Shown: positions 39,876-50,940, counted from the stretch's first letter. The stretch: DNA of 64,000 nucleotides from Labrenzia sp. 011 (GCF_003075075.1 NZ_QCYM01000001.1:1-64000); one strand, 5' to 3'. Numbers and translations: made by a program. Notes: generated from the sequence alone by a model not told the origin.

Positions 39876-40874
39876 ATGGGTGGGGACCGTCCGGACGAAT
39901 TTGCACTCATAAGGCAGTATTTCGCGCCGCTGGCCAGTGATCCGGGCAGTCTCGGGCTGACGGATGATGCCGCGGTCCTGACGCCGGAAGCCGGGCTGGA
40001 TCTTGTCCTGACGAAGGACATGCTGGCGGCGGATATTCACTTTTTTGCCGAGGACGCACCGGAAGCGATCGCCGCCAAGGCGATCCGGGTCAATCTGTCG
40101 GATCTGGCCGCCAAGGGCGCCCGCCCGCGCGGCTACCTGATGGGACTCGCGCTGCCCGCCGACTGGACGGAAGCCTGGCTGGAACGCTTCTGCAAGGGAC
40201 TGGCTGCCGACCAGGCGGCCTACGACATTCAGTTGCTGGGAGGAGACACCATCCGCTCCGGCAACGGCCTGCAGATCTCCATTACCGCGATCGGTGAAGT
40301 GGAAAAGGGCCGGACGGTCCGCCGGTCGGGGGCACGGCCGGGGGATGCGCTTTTCGTTTCAGGAACCATAGGCGATGCCGCCGCCGGCCTCGAGGCACGG
40401 CTTCGGCCGGACTTCAGCCGGGGTCACGATCTGACCGAAAGCGAAGAGCTGCACATTCTCGATCGCTATCTGCTGCCGCGGCCCAGAACCCGGCTGGCGC
40501 CTCTCGTCACCCGCTATGCCAGCGCCGCCCTCGACGTATCCGACGGTCTGATCGCCGACTGCACTCACATGGCGAAAGCCTCGGCTGTCGACATGACCAT
40601 CGATCTGGATCGCGTGCCGTTCTCCAGTGCGCTGCAGCATCTCAGGGTGAAGGCGCCGCAGGACTTCGCACGCTGCCTCAATGGCGGCGATGACTATGAG
40701 ATCCTGGCCAGCGTCCCGGCGGAGGAGGCAACCGCCTTTCTGCTGTCGGCGGAGGTGGCCGGGTGTCCCGTGGTCCAGATCGGCCGGGTCGAGAGCGGCA
40801 ATGGCGCGGTTCGCCTGACCGAATCCGGACGACCGGTGACACTCGGTTCACAGGGTGGCTTCCGCCATTTCTGA
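39876..40874 (+). CDS. thiL: Thiamine-monophosphate kinase
   Basis: A 332-residue AIR-synthase-fold kinase making thiamine diphosphate. It shows FALIRQYFAP, the DDAAVL and KDMLAADIHF metal/substrate segments, NLSDLAAKGARPRGYL, GGDTIRSG, and ALDVSDGLIADCTHMA. It starts 2 nt after nusB, so it is part of the same operon. Confidence 0.95.
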   Translation: MGGDRPDEFALIRQYFAPLASDPGSLGLTDDAAVLTPEAGLDLVLTKDMLAADIHFFAEDAPEAIAAKAIRVNLSDLAAKGARPRGYLMGLALPADWTEAWLERFCKGLAADQAAYDIQLLGGDTIRSGNGLQISITAIGEVEKGRTVRRSGARPGDALFVSGTIGDAAAGLEARLRPDFSRGHDLTESEELHILDRYLLPRPRTRLAPLVTRYASAALDVSDGLIADCTHMAKASAVDMTIDLDRVPFSSALQHLRVKAPQDFARCLNGGDDYEILASVPAEEATAFLLSAEVAGCPVVQIGRVESGNGAVRLTESGRPVTLGSQGGFRHF

Positions 40875-40961
40875 CCTGTTGCTGCGGCTATCCCGCGTCT
40901 GGCACGCGTGATAGAATTCCCGCCTTGCCTGCAATGATTCAAGCCTTTCGAAAGACCTGCC

Positions 40962-42185
40962 ATGACTGCCGCAACTCCGGACGCTTTTGTCGATGACCGT
41001 CTGGCCAGACGCAATGCACTGCTTCTCGCCCTCGCCCAGGCCCTCGGTGGCGCTTCGGCATCCATCGTCATCGCGACCGGTCCGCTTGTCGGTTACATGA
41101 TGCTGGATACGGACAAGTCCCTGGCCACGCTGCCGGTTTCGGCCATGGTTCTGGGAACGGCTTTCGGCACGATACCGGCGGGCATCATCATGCGCCGCTT
41201 CGGGCGCAGGGCGGGCTTCATGGGGGCTGCGCTGCTGGGGGCGTTTTCCGGCCTCCTGGCCTGCTACGCGGTGTTTCAGAACCAGTTTCTGCTGTTCGCG
41301 CTTGCCTGTTGTCTGGGCGGTCTGGCCGGTGCCTTCGTCCAGCAATACCGCTTCGCCTCGGCCGACACCGCAAGCGACGCCTTCAAGCCCAAGGCGATTT
41401 CCTGGGTACTCGCCGGCGGCGTGCTGGCAGGTGTGGTCGGCCCGCAAACCGTGATTGCCACCAAGGATCTTTTCGAACCGATCCTCTTTGCTGGCACCTA
41501 TCTGGCACAGGCCGGGTTGGCGCTGATTGCCCTGTGTCTTGTGGCCTTCATCAGGATTCCCGTTCCGCCCCGGCGCAGCCATGCCCAGGCCGGAGGACGC
41601 CCGCTGCGTGTGATCATGGCCCAGCCGCGCTTCCTCGTGGCAGTCGCCTGCGGGATCTGTTCCTATGCCCTGATGAGCCTGGTGATGACCGCGACCCCGC
41701 TGGCCATGATCGCCTGCGGCCTGACGGAAACCGATGCCGCGCTCGGCATTCAGTGGCACGTGCTCGCCATGTTCGGGCCCAGCTTTTTCACGGGCAACCT
41801 GATCGCCCGCTTCGGCAAGGAACGGATCGTCTCCATCGGCCTTGCCCTGCTGGCCGGCTGTGCGGTGGTGGCGCTGACGGGAGTCGAACTCGCACACTTC
41901 TGGTCGGCATTGATCCTGCTCGGTCTGGGCTGGAATTTCGGCTTCATCGGCGCCACGGCGATGCTGACCGACACCTATCGTCCGGAAGAGCGCAATCTGG
42001 TCCAGGCGGTCAACGATTTCCTGGTGTTCGGCTTCGTGGCGGCGGCGTCCTTTTCCTCCGGAGCGCTTCTCAATGTCTACGGATGGAGCACGGTGAACAT
42101 TCTTGTTTTCCCGTTCGTGGTCCTGTGCCTCGGCCTTATCGCCTGGCTCGTTATGGCTGAAAGAAAAGCGGTTACAACCTCTTAA
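40962..42185 (+). CDS. MFS transporter
   Basis: A 407-residue major-facilitator protein with 12 predicted helices. The loop 2-3 motif is MRRFGRRAGFMGAALLGA (about residues 77-94). Helix 4 contains QQYRFASAD. The substrate is unknown. Relatives are annotated as YnfM/drug-exporter-like. It lies 87 nt after thiL and may be the last gene of that operon. Confidence 0.88.
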   Translation: MTAATPDAFVDDRLARRNALLLALAQALGGASASIVIATGPLVGYMMLDTDKSLATLPVSAMVLGTAFGTIPAGIIMRRFGRRAGFMGAALLGAFSGLLACYAVFQNQFLLFALACCLGGLAGAFVQQYRFASADTASDAFKPKAISWVLAGGVLAGVVGPQTVIATKDLFEPILFAGTYLAQAGLALIALCLVAFIRIPVPPRRSHAQAGGRPLRVIMAQPRFLVAVACGICSYALMSLVMTATPLAMIACGLTETDAALGIQWHVLAMFGPSFFTGNLIARFGKERIVSIGLALLAGCAVVALTGVELAHFWSALILLGLGWNFGFIGATAMLTDTYRPEERNLVQAVNDFLVFGFVAAASFSSGALLNVYGWSTVNILVFPFVVLCLGLIAWLVMAERKAVTTS

Positions 42186-42281
42186 AGTTCTTGCGAAAGC
42201 AGACTTCGTCAGCGCAGCATAAATACTGCACCGCACCAAATAATACCGCGACGGAACCGCCCATTTAGTCGATGTGAGAGC

Positions 42282-42312
42282 TTGACGAAGAGCTCCGCTT
42301 TGCTGCTATCGT
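42282..42312 (+). promoter_or_regulatory. Predicted promoter of hppA
   Basis: TTGACG at 42282-42287 with CTATCG at 42306-42311 (18 bp apart), 92 nt before the hppA ATG and downstream of the MFS stop. Matches the alphaproteobacterial TTGAC/CTAT pattern; not otherwise supported. Confidence 0.45.
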
Positions 42313-42403
42313 GTTTGTCCTTCACGCAGAGGAATCGACGTGAGGCACAGCCAGGCGGGAAAAAGACAAACAAAATCTGTCCGCCGCAGTTTTGGGAGGA
42401 AGC

Positions 42404-44542
42404 ATGATCGAGCTTGTCGTCATCATTATTTGTGGCCTCTTGTCCATCGCCTATGGCGCCTGGGCAATTCAATCCGTCATGGCGGCGGACGCGGGCAACG
42501 CCCGGATGCAGGAGATCGCCGAGGCGATCCAGGAAGGGGCCAAGGCTTATCTCAACCGTCAGTATACAACCATCGCCATTGTCGGCGCGGTTGTCTTCGT
42601 GATTGCATGGTTGCTGCTTTCCGGCCCGGCGGCGATCGGGTTCGCCATCGGTGCGATCCTTTCCGGAAGCGCCGGTTACATCGGCATGATGGTTTCCGTC
42701 CGCGCCAATGTGCGGACCGCCCAGGCGGCGAGCCAGAGCCTCGGGGCAGGGCTTGAGATCGCCTTCAAGTCCGGTGCCGTCACCGGCCTGCTGGTTGCCG
42801 GCCTGGCCCTGCTGGGCGTGGCTGTCTACTACACCGTCCTGACCAGGGGACTGGGATACGACCCGACGGACCGCACGGTGATCGACGCGCTGGTCGCGCT
42901 CGGCTTCGGTGCCTCCTTGATCTCGATCTTCGCCCGTCTCGGCGGCGGCATCTTCACCAAGGGGGCGGATGTCGGCGGTGACCTTGTCGGCAAGGTGGAA
43001 GCGGGGATCCCGGAGGACGACCCCCGCAATCCGGCGACCATCGCGGACAACGTCGGCGATAATGTCGGCGACTGCGCGGGCATGGCGGCCGATCTGTTCG
43101 AAACCTATGTGGTGACCGTCGTCGCCACCATGGTCCTGGCCTCCATCTACTTCACCGGCGGGCAGGCCATCGAACTGATGCTGCTGCCGCTCCTGATCGG
43201 TGCAAGCTGTGTGGTGACATCCATCATCGGAACCTTCTTCGTCAAGCTCGGCAAGAACAACTCGATCATGGGGGCCCTCTACAAGGGGTTCATTGCCACC
43301 GCCCTGCTGTCGGCGGTCGCCCTTGCCGGCATTATCTTCGGATGGCTCGGCGCCGGGACCCAGTACACCACCTCGGGCGGATTCACCTTCAACGGGTTCG
43401 ATCTGTTCATCTGCGGTCTCGTCGGTCTGATCATTACCGGCCTGATCATCTGGGTGACCGAATATTACACCGGCACGGAATATCGTCCGGTGAGATCGAT
43501 CGCCCAGGCGTCGGTGACCGGCCATGGCACCAATGTGATCCAGGGCCTTGCCGTGTCTCTCGAGGCCACGGCGCTGCCGGCGATCATCATCATCGCCGGC
43601 ATACTCGTCACCCACACGTTCGCCGGCCTGTTCGGCATCGCCATCGCGGTGACGACCATGCTGGCACTGGCGGGCATGGTCGTGGCGCTGGACGCCTTCG
43701 GACCGGTGACCGACAACGCCGGCGGCATTGCCGAAATGGCGGACCTTCCGGCGGAAGTCCGGGCCACGACCGATGCGCTGGATGCAGTCGGCAACACCAC
43801 CAAGGCGGTGACCAAGGGCTATGCCATCGGGTCGGCCGGTCTGGGGGCACTGGTGCTGTTCGCGGCCTATACGGAGGACCTGAAGCACTTCTCCAGCACG
43901 GCGGTCGATGGGTCGATCTTCCAGGGCATCGATGTCTCCACCCTGTTCTCGCTCTCCAATCCCTATGTGGTGGCGGGACTCCTGTTCGGCGGCCTGCTGC
44001 CGTATCTCTTCGGCGGCATCTCAATGACGGCCGTCGGCCGGGCAGCCGGAGCGGTGGTCGAGGAAGTCCGCCGTCAGTTCAAGGAAAAGCCGGGCATCAT
44101 GGAGGGCACGGAACGGCCGGACTACGGCCGGGCAGTGGACATGCTGACCAAGGCGGCAATCAAGGAAATGATTCTGCCGTCGCTGCTGCCGGTGCTCTCG
44201 CCGCTAGTGGTCTTCTTCGTGGTCAAGGCGGTGGCAACACCAGCCGATGCCTTTGCCGCACTGGGAGCCATGCTGCTCGGGGTGATCGTCACCGGTCTCT
44301 TCGTCGCCATTTCCATGACGGCGGGCGGCGGTGCCTGGGACAACGCCAAGAAGTCCTTCGAGGACGGGTTCACCGACAAGGACGGTGTCACCCACCAGAA
44401 GGGCAGCGAGGCGCACAAGGCGTCGGTGACCGGTGATACCGTCGGCGATCCCTACAAGGACACTGCAGGTCCCGCGGTCAATCCGATGATCAAGATCACC
44501 AACATCGTCGCCCTGCTGCTTCTGGCGGTTCTGGCGCACTGA
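42404..44542 (+). CDS. hppA: Proton-translocating pyrophosphatase, K+-independent type
   Basis: A 712-residue membrane pump with about 16 helices that couples PPi hydrolysis to H+ export or acidocalcisome acidification. The catalytic segment [39 protein letters not shown] is intact, as is the C-terminal [20 protein letters not shown]. The residue that decides potassium dependence is Lys in VGNTTKAV, which marks the K+-independent class. Start ATG at 42404 with GGGAGGA 3 nt upstream. Confidence 0.97.
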   Translation: MIELVVIIICGLLSIAYGAWAIQSVMAADAGNARMQEIAEAIQEGAKAYLNRQYTTIAIVGAVVFVIAWLLLSGPAAIGFAIGAILSGSAGYIGMMVSVRANVRTAQAASQSLGAGLEIAFKSGAVTGLLVAGLALLGVAVYYTVLTRGLGYDPTDRTVIDALVALGFGASLISIFARLGGGIFTKGADVGGDLVGKVEAGIPEDDPRNPATIADNVGDNVGDCAGMAADLFETYVVTVVATMVLASIYFTGGQAIELMLLPLLIGASCVVTSIIGTFFVKLGKNNSIMGALYKGFIATALLSAVALAGIIFGWLGAGTQYTTSGGFTFNGFDLFICGLVGLIITGLIIWVTEYYTGTEYRPVRSIAQASVTGHGTNVIQGLAVSLEATALPAIIIIAGILVTHTFAGLFGIAIAVTTMLALAGMVVALDAFGPVTDNAGGIAEMADLPAEVRATTDALDAVGNTTKAVTKGYAIGSAGLGALVLFAAYTEDLKHFSSTAVDGSIFQGIDVSTLFSLSNPYVVAGLLFGGLLPYLFGGISMTAVGRAAGAVVEEVRRQFKEKPGIMEGTERPDYGRAVDMLTKAAIKEMILPSLLPVLSPLVVFFVVKAVATPADAFAALGAMLLGVIVTGLFVAISMTAGGGAWDNAKKSFEDGFTDKDGVTHQKGSEAHKASVTGDTVGDPYKDTAGPAVNPMIKITNIVALLLLAVLAH

Positions 44543-44562
44543 TCGCACTGGTGCAGAAAAGA

Positions 44563-44591
44563 AAAACCCCGGCCGCTTCGGCCGGGGTTTT
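44563..44591. terminator. Bidirectional terminator between hppA and bamE
   Basis: Perfect 12-bp stem AAAACCCCGGCC / GGCCGGGGTTTT with loop GCTTC. A-rich and T-rich sides flank it, so it can end both convergent transcripts, 20 nt after hppA and 4 nt after bamE. Confidence 0.92.
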
Positions 44592-44594
44592 GCA

Positions 44595-45032
44595 TTAGAG
44601 ACCCAGGCTCGGGTTCGTTGCGCCCCTGAGGATCTGCGTCAGGAAGCCGTAGTCGGCGCCGCCGGTTCGGGTCTTGCGGGTGACGATGTCGACGATCTTG
44701 CCGTCCTGCAGCGAGTAGTTGCCCAGATCCTGGACGTAGCCGTCCTTGTCGAAATAGACGGCGACAACGCGCTGTTCGACGATGTCGGGGGCCATGAAGG
44801 CCGTCGTCGCGGTCTTTTGCGAAATGTAATAATAGGCATCGCCATTGAGGCTCGAGGTCGTCGACGGGGACCCCAGCACCAGTTCCACCTGTTCTCGGCT
44901 GGAGCCGACCTGTACCTGGTTCAGCATGTCGGTGGTGACGACATGGCCATGCGTATAGGTGGATGTGAAACAGCCGCCCAGCGGCAGCGTGGCCAGAAGC
45001 GGAAGGATCAGGGCGCTCGCCTTGAAGTTCAT
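44595..45032 (-). CDS. bamE: Outer-membrane assembly lipoprotein BamE
   Basis: A 145-residue lipoprotein of the BAM complex. The signal peptide ends in lipobox LGGC, lipidated Cys21. The SmpA/OmlA domain follows (LNQVQVGSSREQVELVLGSPST, then AVYFDKDGYVQDL). A 16-bp perfect palindrome lies 18 nt upstream of its ATG. It is divergent from the bc1 chaperone gene, a conserved pairing in Rhizobiales. Confidence 0.93.
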   Translation of the reverse strand: MNFKASALILPLLATLPLGGCFTSTYTHGHVVTTDMLNQVQVGSSREQVELVLGSPSTTSSLNGDAYYYISQKTATTAFMAPDIVEQRVVAVYFDKDGYVQDLGNYSLQDGKIVDIVTRKTRTGGADYGFLTQILRGATNPSLGL

Positions 45033-45155
45033 TTAGGACGTCCCGTTTGGCCAGACCGGTCTGGCTGCTCTTGAATTTCGTTGCTTGGCAAAATCTCTAT
45101 CGTGGGATAGGGCACATGACAACACCTGACTCGTGCGAAGACTTTGGAGACCGTC

Positions 45156-45704
45156 ATGATTTTCGGCATGTTCCGCCGCCGCAACCGCGATGCCGAGCAC
45201 AAGGTCTATTGTGAAATCGTGGCTCAAGCACGGCAACCGGTATTTTATAGCGGCTTCCATGTGCCGGACACGGTGGACGGTCGGTTCGACCTGATCGTCG
45301 CTCATGCGGTTCTGTATTTCCGGCGCATGCGCGGGGAAGGCAAGGAGGCTTCGGAGTTTACCCAGTATGTGTTCGACCTGTTTTTCCAGGACATGGATGC
45401 CTCCCTGCGTGAGATGGGCGTCAGCGATACCCGTGTGCCGAAGAAGGTCAAGGTGATGGGCGAGGCCTTTTTCGGCCGCGCCGATGTCTACAATCCTGCC
45501 ATCGACGGCGAAAATGTCGAGGATCTGGCCGCGGCCCTCGGCCGCAATCTTTATCCGGACAACCCCGAGCCTGTCGCGCAGACGCGTCTGGCGCATTATA
45601 TGCTGGCCTCCGCAAGGCGTCTTGGCGAGCAGACGGCGCAGGAGCTGATGAGTGGACAGATCAACTGGGCCGATCCGGAGGCGTTCAGGGATCTTCCGGT
45701 GTGA
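45156..45704 (+). CDS. Ubiquinol-cytochrome c chaperone (UQCC1/Cbp3 family)
   Basis: A 182-residue homologue of mitochondrial Cbp3/UQCC1, needed to assemble cytochrome b of the bc1 complex. Recognisable are FHVPDTVDGRFDLIVAHAVLYFRRM, FDLFFQDMDASLREMGVSD, and VPKKVKVMGEAFFGRADVY. ATG 45156 has GGAGA 5 nt upstream; ATG 45168 is possible. DUF177 follows 45 nt later. Confidence 0.92.
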   Translation: MIFGMFRRRNRDAEHKVYCEIVAQARQPVFYSGFHVPDTVDGRFDLIVAHAVLYFRRMRGEGKEASEFTQYVFDLFFQDMDASLREMGVSDTRVPKKVKVMGEAFFGRADVYNPAIDGENVEDLAAALGRNLYPDNPEPVAQTRLAHYMLASARRLGEQTAQELMSGQINWADPEAFRDLPV

Positions 45705-45749
45705 AGTCGTCTGAAATGCAAGGGTCAACGGCAACAGGAAGGAAGAACA

Positions 45750-46316
45750 ATGACGACCAACAAGTTTCCCTATTCCTTCAAGGTGACCGCCGCCAGTGTG
45801 GTCGACAAGGACCAGACAGTCGTCGTGGAGCCGGATGCGGCCGGGCTGAAGGCGATCGCCGGGGCGTTCGACCTTGAAGCGGTCCGCAGCCTGAAGGCAA
45901 GGTTCACCCTGAAGCCCTATCGCAAGGCCGGTCTCAGGGTCGTGGGGCCTGTCAATGCCTCCATCACCCAGATCTGCGTCGTCTCGCTCGAACCGTTCGA
46001 AAGCGCGCTGGAACTCGAGGTCGACAGGACCTTCGAACCGCATTCGAGCAAGCCGCGGAAGATCCGGGATCTGAACGCGGACGGCGAAATCGAGATCGAT
46101 CTGGAAACGCTGGACCCGCCCGATGTCATCATCGACGGGGTGCTGGATCTGGGCGCGGTCATCTGTGAGGAACTGGCCCTGTCGCTTGATCCCTTTCCGC
46201 GCAAGCCCGGCGTCGCCTTCGACGGCGGGGATACTGGGGCCGATGACGGGGAAGAGGAAAAGGAGCCGTCTCCCTTCGCGGCCCTTCAGGCGCTCAAGGA
46301 CAGCACGGAAAGCTGA
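45750..46316 (+). CDS. DUF177 (YceD) family protein
   Basis: A 188-residue YceD homologue. In many bacteria YceD precedes rpmF and plsX and has a role in 23S rRNA accumulation. Here rpmF is absent and plsX follows 243 nt later. The conserved cysteine lies in ITQICVVSLEPFES and a second in GAVICEELALSLDPFPRKPG. The C-terminus is acidic. Confidence 0.9.
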   Translation: MTTNKFPYSFKVTAASVVDKDQTVVVEPDAAGLKAIAGAFDLEAVRSLKARFTLKPYRKAGLRVVGPVNASITQICVVSLEPFESALELEVDRTFEPHSSKPRKIRDLNADGEIEIDLETLDPPDVIIDGVLDLGAVICEELALSLDPFPRKPGVAFDGGDTGADDGEEEKEPSPFAALQALKDSTES

Positions 46317-46559
46317 GTCCTGCCGACAGCAGGGGGGAAGGAGATCCGGTATTGATTTCGCGCCGCAGGCGTGCGTTCCTGTCGCGGATTTCCCGCCGGT
46401 TATCAACCTCTTCGCCTGCGGGGGTGCGGAAAACGGTTGTCACTCCCCTCAAAACCGTTATGTTCGCGCCGGATCAGGCCCCCGCCGGACCGGTGGGACA
46501 TTTCGGGCGCGCCGTCCAGGCGCCGTCCTTGGTAGCAAAACGTTAAAAAGACCTTCTAA

Positions 46560-47624
46560 ATGGCGAAAACGATTCCGATTTCATTGGATGCCATGGGCGG
46601 CGATAACGGGGCCGAAGTTGTTATTCCGGGTGCGGAAATCGCGCTCGTCCGCCACCCTGATATCCGGTTTCTTCTCTACGGCAATGAGCAGGTGATCCGC
46701 CCGCTTCTGGAAAAATATCCCCGGGTGCGGGATGCTTCCAGTGTGCATCATTGCGAAGTCGCCATTGCAATGGATACCAAGCCCAGTCAGGCCCTGCGCC
46801 AGGGGCGGTGGCGGTCCAGCATGTGGCGCTCCATCGAGGCCGTGAAGACCGGAGAGGCGTCCGTTGCCGTTTCCGCCGGCAACACCGGCGCGCTGATGGC
46901 CATGTCCAAGTTCTGCCTGCGCACCATGGCCAATATCGACCGGCCCGCCATCGCGGCCATCTGGCCGACGATGCGCGGAGAATCGGTTGTCCTGGACGTC
47001 GGCGCGACCATCGGTGCCGATGCGCAGCAGCTGATCGATTTCGCCATTCTGGGCGGTGCCATGGCACGCGCCCTGTTCGGCGTTCAGCAGCCGACGGTCG
47101 GGCTGCTCAATATCGGCGTGGAGGAAGTCAAGGGTCTGGAAGAAGTGCGCACGGCCGGTCGCCTGCTGCGCGAAACTCCTCTGCGTTCGCTGAAATACGC
47201 CGGTTTCGTCGAAGGCGACGATCTCGGCAAGGGCACGGTCGACGTGGTCGTGACCGAAGGCTTTGCCGGCAATATCGCCCTCAAGACGGCGGAAGGCACG
47301 GCCAAGCAGATCGGCAGTTACCTGCGGTCGGCGATGAACCGCACCTTCATGTCGAAAATAGGCTACTTTTTCGCCAAGGGAGCCTTTGATCTGCTGCGCG
47401 AGAAAATGGATCCGCGCAAGGTCAACGGCGGTGTTTTTCTGGGATTGAACGGCATCGTGATCAAGAGCCATGGCGGGACGGATGCCGAGGGTTATGCCTC
47501 GGCGATCGATCTGGCCTATGACATGGTGAAAAACGAATTGACCCACAAGATCGCCCAGGATCTTGTGCATTATCATCGCGGCCGTTTCGCAGAAGCCGCG
47601 CCGACATCGGAAGGTGATTTGTGA
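46560..47624 (+). CDS. plsX: Phosphate acyltransferase PlsX
   Basis: A 354-residue enzyme turning acyl-ACP into acyl-phosphate for phospholipid synthesis. It opens [18 protein letters not shown] and contains [11 protein letters not shown], the [10 protein letters not shown] segment, and [18 protein letters not shown]. There is no convincing Shine-Dalgarno before the ATG. The fabH start overlaps its stop (GTGA), so the two are coupled. Confidence 0.96.
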   Translation: MAKTIPISLDAMGGDNGAEVVIPGAEIALVRHPDIRFLLYGNEQVIRPLLEKYPRVRDASSVHHCEVAIAMDTKPSQALRQGRWRSSMWRSIEAVKTGEASVAVSAGNTGALMAMSKFCLRTMANIDRPAIAAIWPTMRGESVVLDVGATIGADAQQLIDFAILGGAMARALFGVQQPTVGLLNIGVEEVKGLEEVRTAGRLLRETPLRSLKYAGFVEGDDLGKGTVDVVVTEGFAGNIALKTAEGTAKQIGSYLRSAMNRTFMSKIGYFFAKGAFDLLREKMDPRKVNGGVFLGLNGIVIKSHGGTDAEGYASAIDLAYDMVKNELTHKIAQDLVHYHRGRFAEAAPTSEGDL

Positions 47625-48598
47625 GCGTGATCCGTTCAACCGTGACCGGCTGCGGAAGTTTCCTGCCGGAAAAAATCCTGACAAATGACGACCTGTCCAA
47701 GATGGTCGATACGTCTGACGAATGGATCGTTCAGCGCACCGGCATCACGCAGCGCCATATTGCCGGGGAGGGCGAGATGACCTCGGACCTGGCCCTGGCC
47801 GCCGCCCGCAGGGCGCTGGCCGATGCCGGCCGGGATGCCCAGGACATCGACACCATCATTCTTGCGACGGCAACACCGGACAACACCTTTCCGGCGACGG
47901 CAGTCACCGTGCAGGCCGGTCTCGGCATCCATCACGGGGCCGCCTTCGACATCCATGCGGTCTGTTCGGGATTCGTCTACGCGCTGACCACCGCCGATGC
48001 CTATATCCGCTCTGGACTGGCCAGGCGCTGCCTCGTCATCGGCGCGGAAACCTTTTCCCGGATCCTCGACTGGGAGGACCGCACGACCTGTGTGCTGTTC
48101 GGCGACGGGGCTGGGGCTGTGGTCGTGGAAGCGTCCGAAGGTGTCGGTAGCAACGACGACCGTGGCATTCTCACGTCGCATCTGCGCTCCGACGGCCGCC
48201 ACAAGGACAAACTCTACGTGGATGGGGGGCCGTCCTCCACGCAGACTGTCGGTCATCTGCGCATGGAAGGCCGCGAGGTCTACAAGCATGCGGTCGGCAT
48301 GATCACGGATGTGATCGAGGACGCCTACAAGGCAACCGGACTGACGTCCGAGGATCTGACCTGGTTCGTGCCCCATCAGGCCAACAAGCGGATCATCGAC
48401 GCCAGTGCCCGCAAACTGAAGATCGCGCCGGAGAAGGTCGTTACAACCGTGCAGTTGCACGGCAACACGTCCGCAGCCTCGATTCCGCTGGCGCTCGACA
48501 CGGCTGTCCGGGATGGCCGGATCAAGAAGAACGATCTCCTGATGCTGGAAGCCATGGGCGGCGGGTTCACCTGGGGATCGGTTCTCCTGCGCTGGTAA
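47621..48598 (+). CDS. fabH: Beta-ketoacyl-ACP synthase III
   Basis: A 325-residue enzyme starting fatty-acid synthesis from acyl-CoA and malonyl-ACP. The Cys115-His252-Asn282 triad is present ([28 protein letters not shown]). The start is GTG, overlapping the plsX TGA. Usual order plsX-fabH-ihfA-merR. Confidence 0.97.
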   Translation: MSVIRSTVTGCGSFLPEKILTNDDLSKMVDTSDEWIVQRTGITQRHIAGEGEMTSDLALAAARRALADAGRDAQDIDTIILATATPDNTFPATAVTVQAGLGIHHGAAFDIHAVCSGFVYALTTADAYIRSGLARRCLVIGAETFSRILDWEDRTTCVLFGDGAGAVVVEASEGVGSNDDRGILTSHLRSDGRHKDKLYVDGGPSSTQTVGHLRMEGREVYKHAVGMITDVIEDAYKATGLTSEDLTWFVPHQANKRIIDASARKLKIAPEKVVTTVQLHGNTSAASIPLALDTAVRDGRIKKNDLLMLEAMGGGFTWGSVLLRW

Positions 48599-48742
48599 TC
48601 GGCGCTGCGGCCTTCTTGCGACAAATCTTAACTTGTCGCGGAGTTCTGGTTGACCGGCCCGCCGGGAGGCCGTACCGTATTGTATTGCGTCGGAGTTCTC
48701 TTGCAAAATCAGCCAGATCACTGGCGTCGTTGAGGAGGGGTT

Positions 48743-49057
48743 ATGGGCAACCGGACTATTACCCGTGCGGATCTGTGCGAGGCAGTTTATCAAAAAGTGG
48801 GTTTGTCACGCACGGAGTCGTCCGAACTGGTCGAACGTGTACTTTCTGAAATTTCAGACTGTCTTGTCACAGGAGAATCGGTAAAATTGTCAAGCTTCGG
48901 TTCGTTTGTGGTTCGCTCAAAGGGCGAGCGTATCGGCCGCAATCCGAAGACTGGCGAAGAAGTTCCGATTTCACCGCGCCGCGTGATGGTGTTCAAGCCA
49001 TCCAATGTTTTGAAGCAGCGGATCAATGATGCGCTCACAGGACAGGCCAGCAAATAA
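48743..49057 (+). CDS. ihfA: Integration host factor subunit alpha
   Basis: A 104-residue DNA-bending protein that works as a heterodimer with IhfB. It shows [35 protein letters not shown], and the arm tip [17 protein letters not shown] with the intercalating proline. GGAGGGG 6 nt upstream. Upstream are an inverted repeat (48618-48639) and a TTGACC/TACCGT pair 17 bp apart (48650-48678) as a possible promoter. Confidence 0.96.
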   Translation: MGNRTITRADLCEAVYQKVGLSRTESSELVERVLSEISDCLVTGESVKLSSFGSFVVRSKGERIGRNPKTGEEVPISPRRVMVFKPSNVLKQRINDALTGQASK

Positions 49058-49068
49058 AACAAGACCGG

Positions 49069-49668
49069 ATGAGTTCACTGGATAAAAGCCCGGACGCCTT
49101 CAGAACCATCAGCGAGGTCGCTGACGACTTGGATCTGCCGCAACACGTGTTGCGGTTCTGGGAAACGCGGTTCTCCCAGATCAAGCCGCTGAAAAGAGGC
49201 GGCGGCCGGCGCTATTACCGTCCGGACGACATCGAGCTTTTGAAGGGTATCCGGCACCTGCTCTATGGAGAAGGCTACACCATCAAAGGGGTGCAGCGAA
49301 TCCTGAAGGAGCAGGGCCCGAGGTTTGTCATGCAGATCTGGCGGGAGGATGCCTCACCGCTGCAGGTCATCGCGCAGCCGCAGGCCGCGGCCCCTGGCAA
49401 CGGCGGGCAGGAGGCCCGGACGGCGCCACAGCCTGCCTCCAACGGACATCAGGAAAAACTGCCGAGCGGCGTTCTGGCTGAAGCGGCTCCCGAAGCCGGC
49501 CATGGCTCCTCCGGCGGGCTGAACATTCTCGGAAGGCTTCGCGGGGAAAAGCCGGCCGCAGGCGTTGCCGCGGCTCAGTCCGCCGTCTCCAAGGACGATA
49601 TCCGCCGGCTGCAGGCCACGCTGTTCGAATTGCTTGAGTGCAAGCGCACCCTCGATCAGGCCCGCTGA
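49069..49668 (+). CDS. MerR-family regulator
   Basis: A 199-residue regulator with an N-terminal winged helix ([51 protein letters not shown]). A long Ala/Pro/Gly-rich linker (about 95-170) and a short C-terminal helix ([17 protein letters not shown]) replace a sensor domain. It lies 11 nt after ihfA, its standard partner in Rhizobiales, where its target is unknown. Confidence 0.9.
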   Translation: MSSLDKSPDAFRTISEVADDLDLPQHVLRFWETRFSQIKPLKRGGGRRYYRPDDIELLKGIRHLLYGEGYTIKGVQRILKEQGPRFVMQIWREDASPLQVIAQPQAAAPGNGGQEARTAPQPASNGHQEKLPSGVLAEAAPEAGHGSSGGLNILGRLRGEKPAAGVAAAQSAVSKDDIRRLQATLFELLECKRTLDQAR

Positions 49669-49740
49669 CGGCCCGCGGCAGACCCGGGCCGATCGGTCCG
49701 GAACACCCGCCCTCCTGTGCGGCTTCGAGGCGCGTTGGCC

Positions 49741-50940
49741 CTACTCCAGTCCCATGCAGGACGCATAGAAGCTGGTCGTTGCCGGCCAGTCCGAAAAGAT
49801 GCCCTTCACGCCGACGTCCCGCGCCAGCACGTCAACCACCTCCAGCATGCGCCCGTCGCCATCGATGGCGTCGCTCACGCTCTGGTAATACCAGCCGCCG
49901 CCGCCATTGAGCGGACCGGAGCGCTCCAGAGACCAGGTGACGATCTCCAGGCCCGCATCCCTGGCGGCCTTCGCATAGGCGGAGGGCACGATCCTGCCGT
50001 CTTCGAGGGTCAGCAGCATGAAGAGCGGCGGTGCGATGTAATTCAGCCCCATCGCCTTCAGCTCGGCCATGGACGGAGAGAATGTGCCCGGATCCATGGG
50101 GTCGAGCCCGCGGCGCCCGTCGAGATAGACCGCCTGCCGGCCGAACTCCGGCTCATGGCTGATCCAGTAGCGAACATCGTCGAGATCGAACGACTGCGGG
50201 TAGACATCTTCCGGCGGAATGCCGGCGGCCTTGTAGTCCTCGATCAGTTTTTGCGCGTAGGCTTCGCGGGTAAGGCCGTCAAAGGGCATGTCGACAGCAG
50301 GCCCCTTCAGCTCCGGCATGAACTTCACGCCCAGATCCCTGAAAAGCTCTATGGACTCCCTGTGGGACAGCAGCGTGCCGGTCCCCGCATAAAGGTCTGT
50401 CCGCCACGGTGCGGTGGCGGACATATAGGCGTCCACGGTGCTCGCGGTCTTGTCTGCTGCATCCATTTTTCCGCGCAGGGACTTGAATTCCGCCAGCGTG
50501 ATATCGGACGTCCGGCATTCCGCCGATGCAGGGGCATCGCCCGAGGCCGGCGTGAAGCCTTGCGTGCAGGTCTCCGCCAGGTCGGTCGCCAGAATGTTGG
50601 TGGTCGTATGCAGATCGTTCTGGGAGTGGCGGCAGACCAGCTCCTTGTCCTTCGTGAAGGTGACATCGCATTCCAGAATGCCGGCTCCCATCAGGCTGGC
50701 AGCCCGGTAGCCTTCTTCCGTATGTTCGGGAAACTGCAGGGGCGCGCCGCGATGGCTGACGGAAAACAGCGTCCGTTTCGCCGGCTGGCCGATACAGGCG
50801 GCGAGCTTCTCCTTCAGTGGCCCTGCCGGCATCTGGCTGACGAGATAGGCCGGGCGCGGGCCGAGTTCGATATGCTCTGCCTGTGCAGGGCAGGCGAGTG
50901 TCAGTCCGGTCAGGGAGAGGGCGGCAAGGGCAGAACGCAT
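49741..50940 (-). CDS. Secreted glycerophosphodiester phosphodiesterase
   Basis: A 399-residue periplasmic or secreted GDPD enzyme releasing glycerol-3-phosphate or an alcohol from phosphodiesters. The signal peptide is residues 1-21 (ending AQA). The active site is visible in [37 protein letters not shown] and MPELKG. Longer than the 250-residue GlpQ core, with an insert near residues 115-165. Converges with the MerR gene; the P450 lies upstream on the same strand, 90 nt away. Confidence 0.92.
   Translation of the reverse strand: MRSALAALSLTGLTLACPAQAEHIELGPRPAYLVSQMPAGPLKEKLAACIGQPAKRTLFSVSHRGAPLQFPEHTEEGYRAASLMGAGILECDVTFTKDKELVCRHSQNDLHTTTNILATDLAETCTQGFTPASGDAPASAECRTSDITLAEFKSLRGKMDAADKTASTVDAYMSATAPWRTDLYAGTGTLLSHRESIELFRDLGVKFMPELKGPAVDMPFDGLTREAYAQKLIEDYKAAGIPPEDVYPQSFDLDDVRYWISHEPEFGRQAVYLDGRRGLDPMDPGTFSPSMAELKAMGLNYIAPPLFMLLTLEDGRIVPSAYAKAARDAGLEIVTWSLERSGPLNGGGGWYYQSVSDAIDGDGRMLEVVDVLARDVGVKGIFSDWPATTSFYASCMGLE

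Noticed and set aside
42209..43888. 559-codon open frame opposite hppA
   Set aside because: Low-complexity composition typical of the complement of a membrane protein; hppA is unambiguous.
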